From Lysobacterales bacterium RIFOXYA1_FULL_69_10 (lineage in GTDB: Bacteria > Pseudomonadota > Gammaproteobacteria > Xanthomonadales > Xanthomonadaceae), in contig MIDV01000073.1 in assembly GCA_001830245.1 (NCBI GenBank), positions 1 through 33,095 on the forward strand: a stretch of DNA of 33,095 nucleotides, written 5' to 3'. Below, piece by piece: positions 21,281 to 29,012 of this stretch. The translations under genes were made by a program, and so were the position numbers. The notes under the pieces are model-generated. The model had not been told where the DNA came from. It did not search any database and saw only the letters and a list, made by a program, of their open reading frames with translations. Position 1 is the first letter of the stretch. Each line of letters begins with the position of its first letter.

Positions 21281-21871
21281 TCAGCGCAGCGCCGATTTCA
21301 GCGCCTTGCGGATGATGGTGGCGGCATCGTCGCCCGCCTCGGTGGCGTCACGGGCCATGCGCGTAGCCTCGGCCGGCTTATAGCCCAGCTGCTGCAGCGC
21401 AATCACGGCCTCGGACTGGGCGTCGCCCGGCATTCCCTGGCCACCGGGGGTGGCGCCCGCGCCGGCTAGGTCGGCGGCGCGGTCGCGCAGCTCGACCACC
21501 ATGCGCTCGGCCGTCTTCTTGCCGATGCCGGGGATGCGGGTCAGCGCGGTCACGTCGCCGGCCTGCACGAGGCGCGCGAACTCGTCCACCGGCATGCCCG
21601 ACAGCACCGCCAGCGCGATCTTGGCGCCGATGCCGGTGACCTTCTGCACGTCGCGGAACAGGCGGCGCTCGGCCTCGCGCAGGAAACCGTACAGCGAGAC
21701 GCTGTCCTCCTTCTGCGCGTAGTGCGTGAACAGCGACACCTCGCGACCCAGCTCCGGCAGGTCGTAGAAGGTACTCATCGGCGCCTCCAGCTCGTAGCCC
21801 ACGCCATTGACGTCGACCACCAGCCACGGCGGTTGCTTGTGCACGACGATGCCCTTGAGGCGTCCGATCAT
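21281..21871 (-). CDS. ruvA: Holliday junction DNA helicase RuvA
   Basis: [42 protein letters not shown], Hh[22 protein letters not shown]; start 21871 inside the longer track ORF. Confidence 0.96.
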   Translation of the reverse strand: MIGRLKGIVVHKQPPWLVVDVNGVGYELEAPMSTFYDLPELGREVSLFTHYAQKEDSVSLYGFLREAERRLFRDVQKVTGIGAKIALAVLSGMPVDEFARLVQAGDVTALTRIPGIGKKTAERMVVELRDRAADLAGAGATPGGQGMPGDAQSEAVIALQQLGYKPAEATRMARDATEAGDDAATIIRKALKSALR

Positions 21872-21893
21872 GGAGTGGCTCCTTTGTTTACCT

Positions 21894-21994
21894 CCTCCCC
21901 CTGCGAATGCAGGGGGAGGTTGGGAGGGGGCGCCTTCGAATGCGAAATCACAAAGCACCCCTCCCCAGCCCTCCCCTGCATATGCAGGGGAGGG
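21894..21994. repeat. Double-hairpin REP-like element in the ruvC-ruvA gap
   Basis: CCTCCCCCTGC-GAAT-GCAGGGGGAGG (21894..21919, perfect 11-bp arms) and CCCTCCCCTGCATATGCAGGGGAGGG (21969..21994, perfect 26-nt palindrome); the flanking GGGGGAGGTTGGGAGGGG and CCCCTCCCCAGCCCTCCCC are near reverse complements. Confidence 0.85.
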
Positions 21995-22016
21995 AGCACA
22001 ACTATGCAATCCCGCA

Positions 22017-22538
22017 TCACCTTCGCCTCAGCATCGCCACGCTCACGCCGGTGCGGTCGGCGGTGGCGCTCATGTGGGCATGCGTCAGGGCGACGGCCAG
22101 CGCATCGGCGGCGTCGGCCTGCAGCTTCATCCCGGGCAGGTTCAGCAGCAGCCGCACCATGTGCTGCACCTGGTCCTTCTCGGCGGCGCCGCGGCCGACC
22201 AACGACTGCTTGATCACGCGCGGCGCGTACTCGCTGACCCTCAACCGCCGCCGCACCACCGTCGCCAGTGCGGCGCCGCGGGCGTGGCCGAGCTTCAGCG
22301 CGGAGGTCGCGGACTTGGCCATGAACACGGTCTCGATCGCGACGTGCTGGGGCTGCCATTCGTCCAGCACGCGCTCCAGCCCTTCGCACAGCAAGCCGAG
22401 CCGTGCCGGGAAGTCGTCGGCATCCAGGAGTTTTAGCGCTTCGCAATGCACGTAGGTGCAGCGCCCGTCGCCGGCGACGTCGATCACGCCAATGCCGGTG
22501 CGCTGCGAACCCGGGTCGATGCCGAGGATGCGGATCAT
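22017..22538 (-). CDS. ruvC: Crossover junction endodeoxyribonuclease RuvC
   Basis: [21 protein letters not shown]...[26 protein letters not shown]. Confidence 0.96.
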   Translation of the reverse strand: MIRILGIDPGSQRTGIGVIDVAGDGRCTYVHCEALKLLDADDFPARLGLLCEGLERVLDEWQPQHVAIETVFMAKSATSALKLGHARGAALATVVRRRLRVSEYAPRVIKQSLVGRGAAEKDQVQHMVRLLLNLPGMKLQADAADALAVALTHAHMSATADRTGVSVAMLRRR

Positions 22539-22614
22539 GCGTCCCGGCCGCCCGGGGCGGCGCCGACGGCGTCAATGGAAGAGATGGTGTGCACCGTGTT
22601 GGCCGAGCATGCGC

Positions 22615-23355
22615 TCAAGCGTACGCGTCTTCGCCCAGCTCGGCGTTGGAATAGACGTTCTGCACGTCATCGAGGTCTTCCAGCCAGTCCAGCAGCTTGA
22701 CGACCTGCTGCGCGGTCTCACCGCTGACGGCAATGTCGTTGTCGGCGCGCCAGGTGACCTCGGCCTGCGCCGGCTCCAGCCCTGCGGCCAGCATCGCGGC
22801 CTTGACCGCGTCGAATGCGTCCGGCGAGGTCAGCACGTCGATCGCGCCGTCGTCCGGGTACACCACCACGTCGTCGGCGCCGGCCTCGATGGCGGCTTCC
22901 GTCACCGCGTCCTCGTCGGCGCCGGGCGCGAAGCTCAGCACGCCGGCCTTGTTGAACATGAAGGCGACCGAGCCGTCGGTGCCCAGGTTGCCGCCGAACT
23001 TGCCGAACGCGTGGCGCACGTCGGCCACGGTCCGGACCTTGTTGTCGGTCAGGCAGTCGACGATCACCGCGACGCCGCCCGGGGCGTAGCCCTCGTAGCG
23101 GATCTCCTCGTAGTTGACGCCTTCCAGCTCACCCGTCGCCTTCTTGATGGCGCGCTCGAGCACGTCCTTGGACATGTTCGCGCCCAGCCCCTTGTCCAGC
23201 GCGGTGCGCAGGCGCGGGTTGTTGGCCGGGTCGCCGCCACCGCTGCGGGCGGCCACGGAAATCTCGCGGATGATCTTGGTGAACATCTTGCCGCGCTTGG
23301 CGTCCTGCGCGCCCTTGCGGTGCTGGATGTTGGCCCATTTGGAATGGCCGGCCAT
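22615..23355 (-). CDS. yebC: YebC/PmpR (TACO1) family protein
   Basis: [32 protein letters not shown]...[23 protein letters not shown]. Confidence 0.96.
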   Translation of the reverse strand: MAGHSKWANIQHRKGAQDAKRGKMFTKIIREISVAARSGGGDPANNPRLRTALDKGLGANMSKDVLERAIKKATGELEGVNYEEIRYEGYAPGGVAVIVDCLTDNKVRTVADVRHAFGKFGGNLGTDGSVAFMFNKAGVLSFAPGADEDAVTEAAIEAGADDVVVYPDDGAIDVLTSPDAFDAVKAAMLAAGLEPAQAEVTWRADNDIAVSGETAQQVVKLLDWLEDLDDVQNVYSNAELGEDAYA

Positions 23356-23405
23356 GCGTCGGGGAACCTGTTGCGTCGGAGCGACCGGCGATTATACGGA
23401 CCGCA

Positions 23406-24020
23406 TCAGAGCCGGTGCTCGAATCGGCCCGATCGCAGGAACGCGACCGCCTGCGCCGCGGCCAGCGGCGACAGCAGCAGGCCACTGTGGCTGGCCGGCA
23501 CCACCACGTGGTCGGCCAGGCCCGCCAGGCGGGTTTCGGCGACGGCGACCGTGCCGTCGCTCACGTCGCGCAGGCCGCCGAAGAACTGGCCCAGGCCCAG
23601 CGGCGTGCGCCCGGCCACCACGCCCACCTGAGCATGCCCGTCCCACGGCTGGCAGCCGCTGCGAAGCAGGTCCGCACTGCGCCCCAGCGTGGCGGCGAAC
23701 GCATGCCGCGCAGACAGCCCCTTGGCCGCGGCGCTGCCGCACAGCGGCGAGCCCAGGCACACCACGCGCCGGACCGGGAGGTCCGGCTCGCGCTGCAATG
23801 CGGTCAACGTCACCAGCCCGCCCAGGCTGTGGGCGACCACGTCGGCACCTTCGCGCAGCATCGCCGCCAGGCGCGGCACCGCGGCTTCGGGTCCGCCGGC
23901 GACGGTGGCGTAGCCGAACAGGCGCGGTGCGAAACCGGCGCGCTGCAGCCGACGAGCCAGCGGCAGCATCGAGACGCGCGGCATCCACAGGCCGTGGACG
24001 AGGACGACCGGTCGGCTCAC
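23406..24020 (-). CDS. Alpha/beta hydrolase (lipase-like)
   Basis: VSRPVVLVHGLWMPRVSMLPLARRL...VVAHSLGGLVTL (GHSLGG-like nucleophile elbow). Probable GTG start at 24020, with a GTGA overlap to the upstream GNAT stop; the track start at 24170 lies inside GNAT. Confidence 0.8.
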   Translation of the reverse strand: MSRPVVLVHGLWMPRVSMLPLARRLQRAGFAPRLFGYATVAGGPEAAVPRLAAMLREGADVVAHSLGGLVTLTALQREPDLPVRRVVCLGSPLCGSAAAKGLSARHAFAATLGRSADLLRSGCQPWDGHAQVGVVAGRTPLGLGQFFGGLRDVSDGTVAVAETRLAGLADHVVVPASHSGLLLSPLAAAQAVAFLRSGRFEHRL

Positions 24021-24556
24021 GCAGGCGCGTCCGCGGGTCGGCGCAGGATGAACTCGTGGTCGCGCACCCGGCCGACCGGGAAGATGTAGTCGCCGACGTG
24101 CTCGAACCCGTGGCGCGCGTAGAAACGCTGCGCCCCTGCGTTGCCGGACCACACGCCGACCCAGAGGCATCGCGGGCCATCGCGCAGCAGCCAGCCCAAC
24201 GCGGTGTCGAACAGGCGCCCACCCCAGCCGCCGTTCTGGTGCGACCCCAGCACGTACAGGCGTTTGATCTCGCCGTCACCGGCCTGCACTTCGGCATGCG
24301 GCAGCCCGCACGGCCCCGCCGCGACGTGGCCGACCGCGATGCCATCGTCCTCCAGCAGCCAGATCGCGTAGTCGGGGTGGGAGAGGATCGTGGCCTGCCG
24401 TTGGACCGCATAAGCCTCGTCAAGGAAGGCCTGCAGGTCCTCGGGCGGATACAGGTGGCCGAAGGTCTCGGTGAAGGTACGCGCGGCGAGGCGCGACAGC
24501 ACGGCCGCGTCGGCGGGACCGGCGCGGCGGATGGCGAGGGGCGGCGTTGCGGTCAT
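24017..24556 (-). CDS. GNAT-family N-acetyltransferase
   Basis: IRRAGPADAAVLSRLAARTFTETFGHLYPPEDLQAFL...RLYVLGSHQNGGWGGRLFDTALGWL...NAGAQRFYARHGFEHVGDYIFPVG. Confidence 0.9.
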   Translation of the reverse strand: MTATPPLAIRRAGPADAAVLSRLAARTFTETFGHLYPPEDLQAFLDEAYAVQRQATILSHPDYAIWLLEDDGIAVGHVAAGPCGLPHAEVQAGDGEIKRLYVLGSHQNGGWGGRLFDTALGWLLRDGPRCLWVGVWSGNAGAQRFYARHGFEHVGDYIFPVGRVRDHEFILRRPADAPA

Positions 24557-24565
24557 CGCGCCATT

Positions 24566-24725
24566 GTAGGAGCGGCTTCAGCCGCGATCGAACATCCGGC
24601 GAATGCCGCATGTGTAGGAGCGACGTGAGTCGCGACCCGCGCAGCCGATCGGGGTGTTGCGGTCGCGACTTACGTCGCTCCTACAACGGAATCGAGTTTG
24701 CGATCGCGGCTGAAGCCGCTCCTAC
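24566..24725. repeat. Nested GTAG-REP element, copy 1 (A-B-B'-A')
   Basis: A gtaggagcggcttcagccgcgatcg (24566..24590); B gtaggagcgacgtgagtcgcgac (24614..24636); B' gtcgcgacttacgtcgctcctac (24662..24684); A' cgatcgcggctgaagccgctcctac (24701..24725). Confidence 0.95.
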
Positions 24726-24734
24726 AGAAGCAGG

Positions 24735-26510
24735 TCAGCTCCCGGCCTTCGGCCGCACTGCCACGTGCACCTCGGCGAGCTGCGCGGCGTCGATCGGCGA
24801 CGGCGCGTCGGTCATCAGGCACTGCGCGCCGGTGGTCTTGGGAAAGGCGATGACGTCACGGATCGACTCGGTGCCGGCCATCAGCGCGGCGATGCGGTCG
24901 ATACCGAAGGCGATGCCGCCGTGCGGCGGCGCGCCGTACTTCAATGCGTCCAGCAGGAAACCGAACTTGGCCTGCTGCTCGTCGCTGCCGATGCCCAGCA
25001 GGTCGAACACCGCCGCCTGCATCTGCGGGCGGTGGATGCGGATCGAACCGCCGCCGATCTCGTTGCCGTTGAGCACCATGTCGTAGCCGCGGCTGACGGC
25101 GGTGCGGGCGTTGGCGCGCAGGTCGGCGACGTCGTCCACCGCAGGCGCGGTGAACGGGTGGTGCAGCGCCACGTAACGCTGCGCCTCCTCGTCCCACTCG
25201 AACATCGGGAAGTCGGTGACCCACAGCGGCTTCCAGCCCTCACCGACCAGGCCCAAGTCGCGGCCGAGCTTCAGGCGCACCGCGCCCATGAAGTCCGAGG
25301 CGGTGCTGTACGGTCCGGCGCCGAACAGCAGCAGGTCGCCGGCCTGCGCGCCCGCGGCCGCCACGATGGCGTTGATCGTGGCGTCGTCCAGGAACTTGGC
25401 GATCGGCGAGTTCACCCCGCCCGCGCCCTGCCCGGCCGTCTCCACCTTCATCCACGCCAGGCCCTTGGCGCCGTGCTTGGCGGCATGCGCGGCCACATCG
25501 TCGATCTGCTTGCGCGACAGCGACGCCGCGCCCGGTGCGCGCAGCGCGACCACGCGCCCGCCTTCGGCATTGGCCCAGTCGGTGAACACCTTGAATTCGC
25601 AGCCCTTCACCAGTTCGGCGATGTCGGTCAGCTCCAGGTCGATGCGCAGGTCGGGCTTGTCCGAACCGAAGCGGCGCATGGCTTCGGCATAGGTCATGCG
25701 CGGGAACTCACCGAGTTCGACCTCCATCACCTCGACGAAGACCTCGCGGATCATCTGCTCGACGGTGTCCTGCACGTCGCGCTCCGACACCCACGCGAAC
25801 TCCATGTCGAGCTGGGTGAATTCCAGCTGGCGGTCGGCGCGCAGCGCCTCGTCGCGGAAGCAGCGCGCGATCTGGTAGTAGCGGTCGAACCCCGCCATCA
25901 TCAGGATCTGCTTGAACAGCTGCGGGCTCTGCGGCAGCGCGTAGAACTCGCCCGGGTGCATGCGCGCCGGCACCAGGAAGTCGCGCGCGCCCTCGGGCGT
26001 GGCCTTGGTCAGGATCGGCGTTTCGATGTCCTGGAAACCGCGCGCATCCAGCCACCGGCGCAGCGCCTGCACCAGCTTCGTGCGGGTGCGCATCTTGCGC
26101 TGCATCTCCGGCGTGCGCAGGTCCAGGTAGCGGTACTTCAGGCGGATGTCCTCGCCCGGGTTCTCGTGGGCGTGGAACGGCAGCGGTTCGGCCTTGTTGA
26201 GCACCTCGATCGCCGTGGCGACGACTTCCACCTGGCCGGTGCGGATCCTGTTGTTGACCGACTCGCGCTTGCGCACGGTGCCGGTGATGCGCAGGCAGTC
26301 CTCGTACCCGACCTGGGCGGCGGCCGCGATCACGGCGGCATTGCCGTCGACGTCCGACGGCTCGGCCACGACCTGGACGATGCCCTCGTGGTCGCGCAGG
26401 TCGATGAAGCACAGGCCGCCGAGGTTGCGGGCGACGTCGGCCCAGCCGCAGAGGGTCACGGTCTGGCCGATCAGGCGCTCGTCGACGAGGCCACAGAAAT
26501 GGGTACGCAT
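24735..26510 (-). CDS. aspS: Aspartyl-tRNA synthetase
   Basis: [48 protein letters not shown]...[45 protein letters not shown]; start 26510 inside the longer track ORF. Confidence 0.96.
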   Translation of the reverse strand: MRTHFCGLVDERLIGQTVTLCGWADVARNLGGLCFIDLRDHEGIVQVVAEPSDVDGNAAVIAAAAQVGYEDCLRITGTVRKRESVNNRIRTGQVEVVATAIEVLNKAEPLPFHAHENPGEDIRLKYRYLDLRTPEMQRKMRTRTKLVQALRRWLDARGFQDIETPILTKATPEGARDFLVPARMHPGEFYALPQSPQLFKQILMMAGFDRYYQIARCFRDEALRADRQLEFTQLDMEFAWVSERDVQDTVEQMIREVFVEVMEVELGEFPRMTYAEAMRRFGSDKPDLRIDLELTDIAELVKGCEFKVFTDWANAEGGRVVALRAPGAASLSRKQIDDVAAHAAKHGAKGLAWMKVETAGQGAGGVNSPIAKFLDDATINAIVAAAGAQAGDLLLFGAGPYSTASDFMGAVRLKLGRDLGLVGEGWKPLWVTDFPMFEWDEEAQRYVALHHPFTAPAVDDVADLRANARTAVSRGYDMVLNGNEIGGGSIRIHRPQMQAAVFDLLGIGSDEQQAKFGFLLDALKYGAPPHGGIAFGIDRIAALMAGTESIRDVIAFPKTTGAQCLMTDAPSPIDAAQLAEVHVAVRPKAGS

Positions 26511-26757
26511 GGGGGCTCCGGATGACGGCACCCCGGCCGGTGCCGGGCGTGCCGATGAACACGCGCCAGACGGCGGGCGCGCAACACGACGCGCCATTTT
26601 AGCGGCACGTTGCCGGCCGTGCGGTGGGCCGGGGCCGATCCGGCGCCGCTCTCGGGTTCAAACAGGAGCACCGGAGCCACGCCGCGACCTGCAGGCCGTG
26701 TCGCACACGAAGTGAGACGCCCGTTGCGGTTTCGGAATTGCCTCGCCCCGCCGCCCT

Positions 26758-26783
26758 CAAGAAATCCCCCGGGCAGTCGCTGA
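26758..26783 (+). promoter_or_regulatory. Candidate FliA (sigma-28)-like promoter upstream of the DUF3011 gene
   Basis: cCAAG-like tCAAG (26758..26761), 14 nt, GTCGCTGA (26776..26783), compared with TAAAGTTT-N11-GCCGATAA; same spacing, imperfect -10. Confidence 0.3.
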
Positions 26784-26858
26784 GGAAAGTGAAAGGCAAG
26801 TTCCGGACCAGCAGCACGGCACGCCCCCGACGGCGGACCGGCACCAGGGAGAAGGCCC

Positions 26859-27332
26859 ATGACGACCGCACGCACGCTCCGCTCCGGGATGCTGACGCTG
26901 GCGTTGTGTGCCGTTCCGTTGTTGGCCGGGGCCCGGGTCGATGCACCCCGGGCGGTGGGCATGGATCTGCCCGTCGCCTCGGCGCCGGGGCTGCTGCGCC
27001 AGGCCGGCCCGATGCTGGCCGGCGCCTCGCGCGGCACGATGCGCGTCGGCCTGACCATTGTCGCGCCCCCCGAGGCCGACGCGTCCAATGCCGACCTGGA
27101 TCCCGCCGCCGAATCCGCCCAGGTCCGCTGCGACAGCCCGGGGCTGGGGTACCGCGAATGCACGCTTCCCTTCCGTGGCGCCGCACGGCTGTCCCACGAG
27201 GTATCGGAGGTGATGTGCGTGGAAGGCGGCAACTGGGGCCACCGCAACGGCGTCGTCTGGGTCGACCGCGGCTGCAGCGCGGTGTTCGTCAGCGCCGCGG
27301 CGACCGCGGGCCGCGCCACCGCCGCCCTCTAG
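26859..27332 (+). CDS. Secreted DUF3011-like protein
   Basis: Signal peptide MTTARTLRSGMLTLALCAVPLLAGA; VRCDSPGLGYRECTLPFRGAARLSHEVSEVMCVEGGNWGHRNGVVWVDRGCSAVFV matches the Cys/Trp pattern I associate with DUF3011. RBS-like agggaga upstream. Confidence 0.75.
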   Translation: MTTARTLRSGMLTLALCAVPLLAGARVDAPRAVGMDLPVASAPGLLRQAGPMLAGASRGTMRVGLTIVAPPEADASNADLDPAAESAQVRCDSPGLGYRECTLPFRGAARLSHEVSEVMCVEGGNWGHRNGVVWVDRGCSAVFVSAAATAGRATAAL

Positions 27333-27337
27333 CGGTT

Positions 27338-27493
27338 GTAGGAGCGGCTTCAGCCGCGATCGGGCGCACACACCTCGTATGTAGGAGCGACGTAAGTCGC
27401 GACCGCGTAATTGGCGTGCGACGCGGGTCGCGACTCACGTCGCTCCTACAACGCCCATGATTGAACGCGGATCGCGGCTGAAGCCGCTCCTAC
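27338..27493. repeat. Nested GTAG-REP element, copy 2 (A-B-B'-A')
   Basis: A 27338..27362; B gtaggagcgacgtaagtcgcgac 27381..27403; B' gtcgcgactcacgtcgctcctac 27427..27449; A' gatcgcggctgaagccgctcctac 27470..27493. Confidence 0.95.
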
Positions 27494-27511
27494 AGACGCA
27501 ATGACGCGAAG

Positions 27512-27862
27512 TCAGCTGGACGGCGTCGCCGGTTTCGCCGGCGTGGCAGGCTTGGCCTCCGCCGCCTTGGCCGGCTTCGCATCCGCCTTGGCCGCAGGCG
27601 CGGTCGCCGTCGAGTCGCCACCCGACTTCGCCTTGTCGCCCGCCCCGGCATCGCCGGCCAGGTTGCGCTTCTTGTCGCCGTCCTTCTTGAAGTCGGTCTC
27701 GTACCAGCCACCGCCGGCCAGGCGGAACTGCGGCGCGGTCAGCTGGCGGCGGACCTGCGGCTGGGCGCAGTCCGGGCACTGGGTCGGGTCGGCATCGGAG
27801 AGCTTCTGCAGGCGGTCGAAGGTGTGGCCGCAGGCGGCGCACTCGAAGGCATAGATCGGCAT
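27512..27862 (-). CDS. FmdB-family zinc-ribbon protein with Ala/Lys/Pro-rich tail
   Basis: MPIYAFECAACGHTFDRLQKLSDADPTQCPDCAQPQVRRQLTAPQFRLAGGGWYETDFK; start 27862. Confidence 0.92.
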   Translation of the reverse strand: MPIYAFECAACGHTFDRLQKLSDADPTQCPDCAQPQVRRQLTAPQFRLAGGGWYETDFKKDGDKKRNLAGDAGAGDKAKSGGDSTATAPAAKADAKPAKAAEAKPATPAKPATPSS

Positions 27863-27972
27863 GGGGCGGTTTTCGAAACCTGACGGATCGCCCACGGGTG
27901 GGGGCGGCGGGCGGCCTTTCAAGGCGGCGCGCGGCGTTATCCTCGCCCGACCGCCCACGCCGGACCACCGCC

Positions 27973-28701
27973 ATGACCGAGCCGCACCGTTACGACACTG
28001 CCCGCTCGCCGCTGGGCCTGATGATCGCCGGCGCCCTGGTCGCCATCGGACTGGCACTGGCCGGCTGGTTCGCGGCCAAGGGCATGGAGCGGTTGCGCAC
28101 CGGCGACCGGTTCGTGGTGGTGAAGGGCTCGGCCGAGCGCGAAGTGGCGGCCGACCTGGTCGTCTGGCCACTGCCGCACACCGTCGGCGGCAACGACCTG
28201 ACCCAGGTCCAGCAGTCGCTCGACACCAACACGCAGACGATCCGCGGCTTTTTCGAGCAGGCCGGTTTCAAGGGCGACGAGATCGTCGTGTCGCCGCCGA
28301 GGCTCGAAGACCGCTTCGCCTACGCCTATGGCGACCAGCGCCCGCCCGAGCGCTACCGCTACTCGACCACCGTCACCCTGCGCACCGGTCGCGTCGACGA
28401 GGCGCTGGCCGCGCTGCGCCGCAGCGGCGAACTGGTCGCGCGCGGCGTGATGATCGGCGAGGGCAGCCAACCGCAGTTCGATTACACGCAGCTCAACGCG
28501 ATCAAGCCGGGGTTGATCGCCGAGGCCACCAGCGCGGCGCGCACCTCGGCCGAACAGTTCGCCAAGGATTCGGGCGCGCGGCTGGGCGGGATCCGCAACG
28601 CTAACCAGGGCGTGGTGTCGATCACCGACCGCGACCAGGGCAGTCCGCAGGTCAAGACGGTGCGGGTGGTGACGACGGTGGAGTATTTCCTGCGGGATTG
28701 A
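27973..28701 (+). CDS. SIMPL-domain (DUF541) membrane-anchored protein
   Basis: Single N-terminal TM (LGLMIAGALVAIGLALAGWFAAKGM), RFVVVKGSAEREVAADLVVWPL, ...ARTSAEQFAKDSGARLGGIRNANQGVVSITDRD; start at ATG 27973. Confidence 0.85.
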   Translation: MTEPHRYDTARSPLGLMIAGALVAIGLALAGWFAAKGMERLRTGDRFVVVKGSAEREVAADLVVWPLPHTVGGNDLTQVQQSLDTNTQTIRGFFEQAGFKGDEIVVSPPRLEDRFAYAYGDQRPPERYRYSTTVTLRTGRVDEALAALRRSGELVARGVMIGEGSQPQFDYTQLNAIKPGLIAEATSAARTSAEQFAKDSGARLGGIRNANQGVVSITDRDQGSPQVKTVRVVTTVEYFLRD

Positions 28702-28794
28702 GTGCGCGGGGTCCCACGCCCCCCCGAACGCAGGGTGGGTCGCCGAAGCTCGCCCGGTCCGGTGTGGTCGACAACGCAGCGGCGGCCCCACGGC

Positions 28795-28823
28795 CGTCAT
28801 CCCGGCGAAAGCCGGGGTCCATC
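28795..28823. repeat. Short palindromic intergenic repeat of the 'CGTCATCCCGGCGAAAGCCGGGGTCCATC' type
   Basis: CCCGGC-GAAA-GCCGGG hairpin; the translated form WTPAFAGMT is seen in the minus-strand track ORF, a familiar signature of this dispersed repeat. Confidence 0.75.
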
Positions 28824-28893
28824 TTGACGTTCGCAGCGTGGCGACCCGGGGCGGCGAAGCCGAATGGGCGTCACTGCGAGCGGAGGACGTCAT

Positions 28894-28924
28894 GCTGGGT
28901 ATCGCTTCGCTCCACCCTCCCTAC
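28894..28924. repeat. Intergenic repeat 'CTGGGTATCGCTTCGCTCCACCCTCCCTACA'
   Basis: Resembles a dispersed repeat whose complement translates as RVERSDTQ (visible in the minus-strand track ORF 28871..29152). Single copy in this window, so the repeat status is from memory. Confidence 0.5.
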
Positions 28925-28971
28925 ACCCGGAGCGCAAGGCGCCTCGATTTTCCCCTGATCTATCAACATGT

Positions 28972-28977
28972 TAGAAT
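28972..28977 (+). promoter_or_regulatory. Possible -10 element (TAGAAT) of the ycaD-ggpPS operon
   Basis: AT-rich island ctgatctatcaacatgtTAGAATgcg about 36 bp upstream of the MFS ATG; no convincing -35. Confidence 0.35.
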
Positions 28978-29012
28978 GCGCGGCTGATTCACGACCGCCA
29001 CCCGCAGGAGCG

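Noticed and set aside
24566-24725. Possible CRISPR array from regularly repeated GTAGGAGCG units
   Set aside because: The units are inverted, not direct repeats, are of two types and have irregular spacers; they fit REP elements and there are no cas genes.
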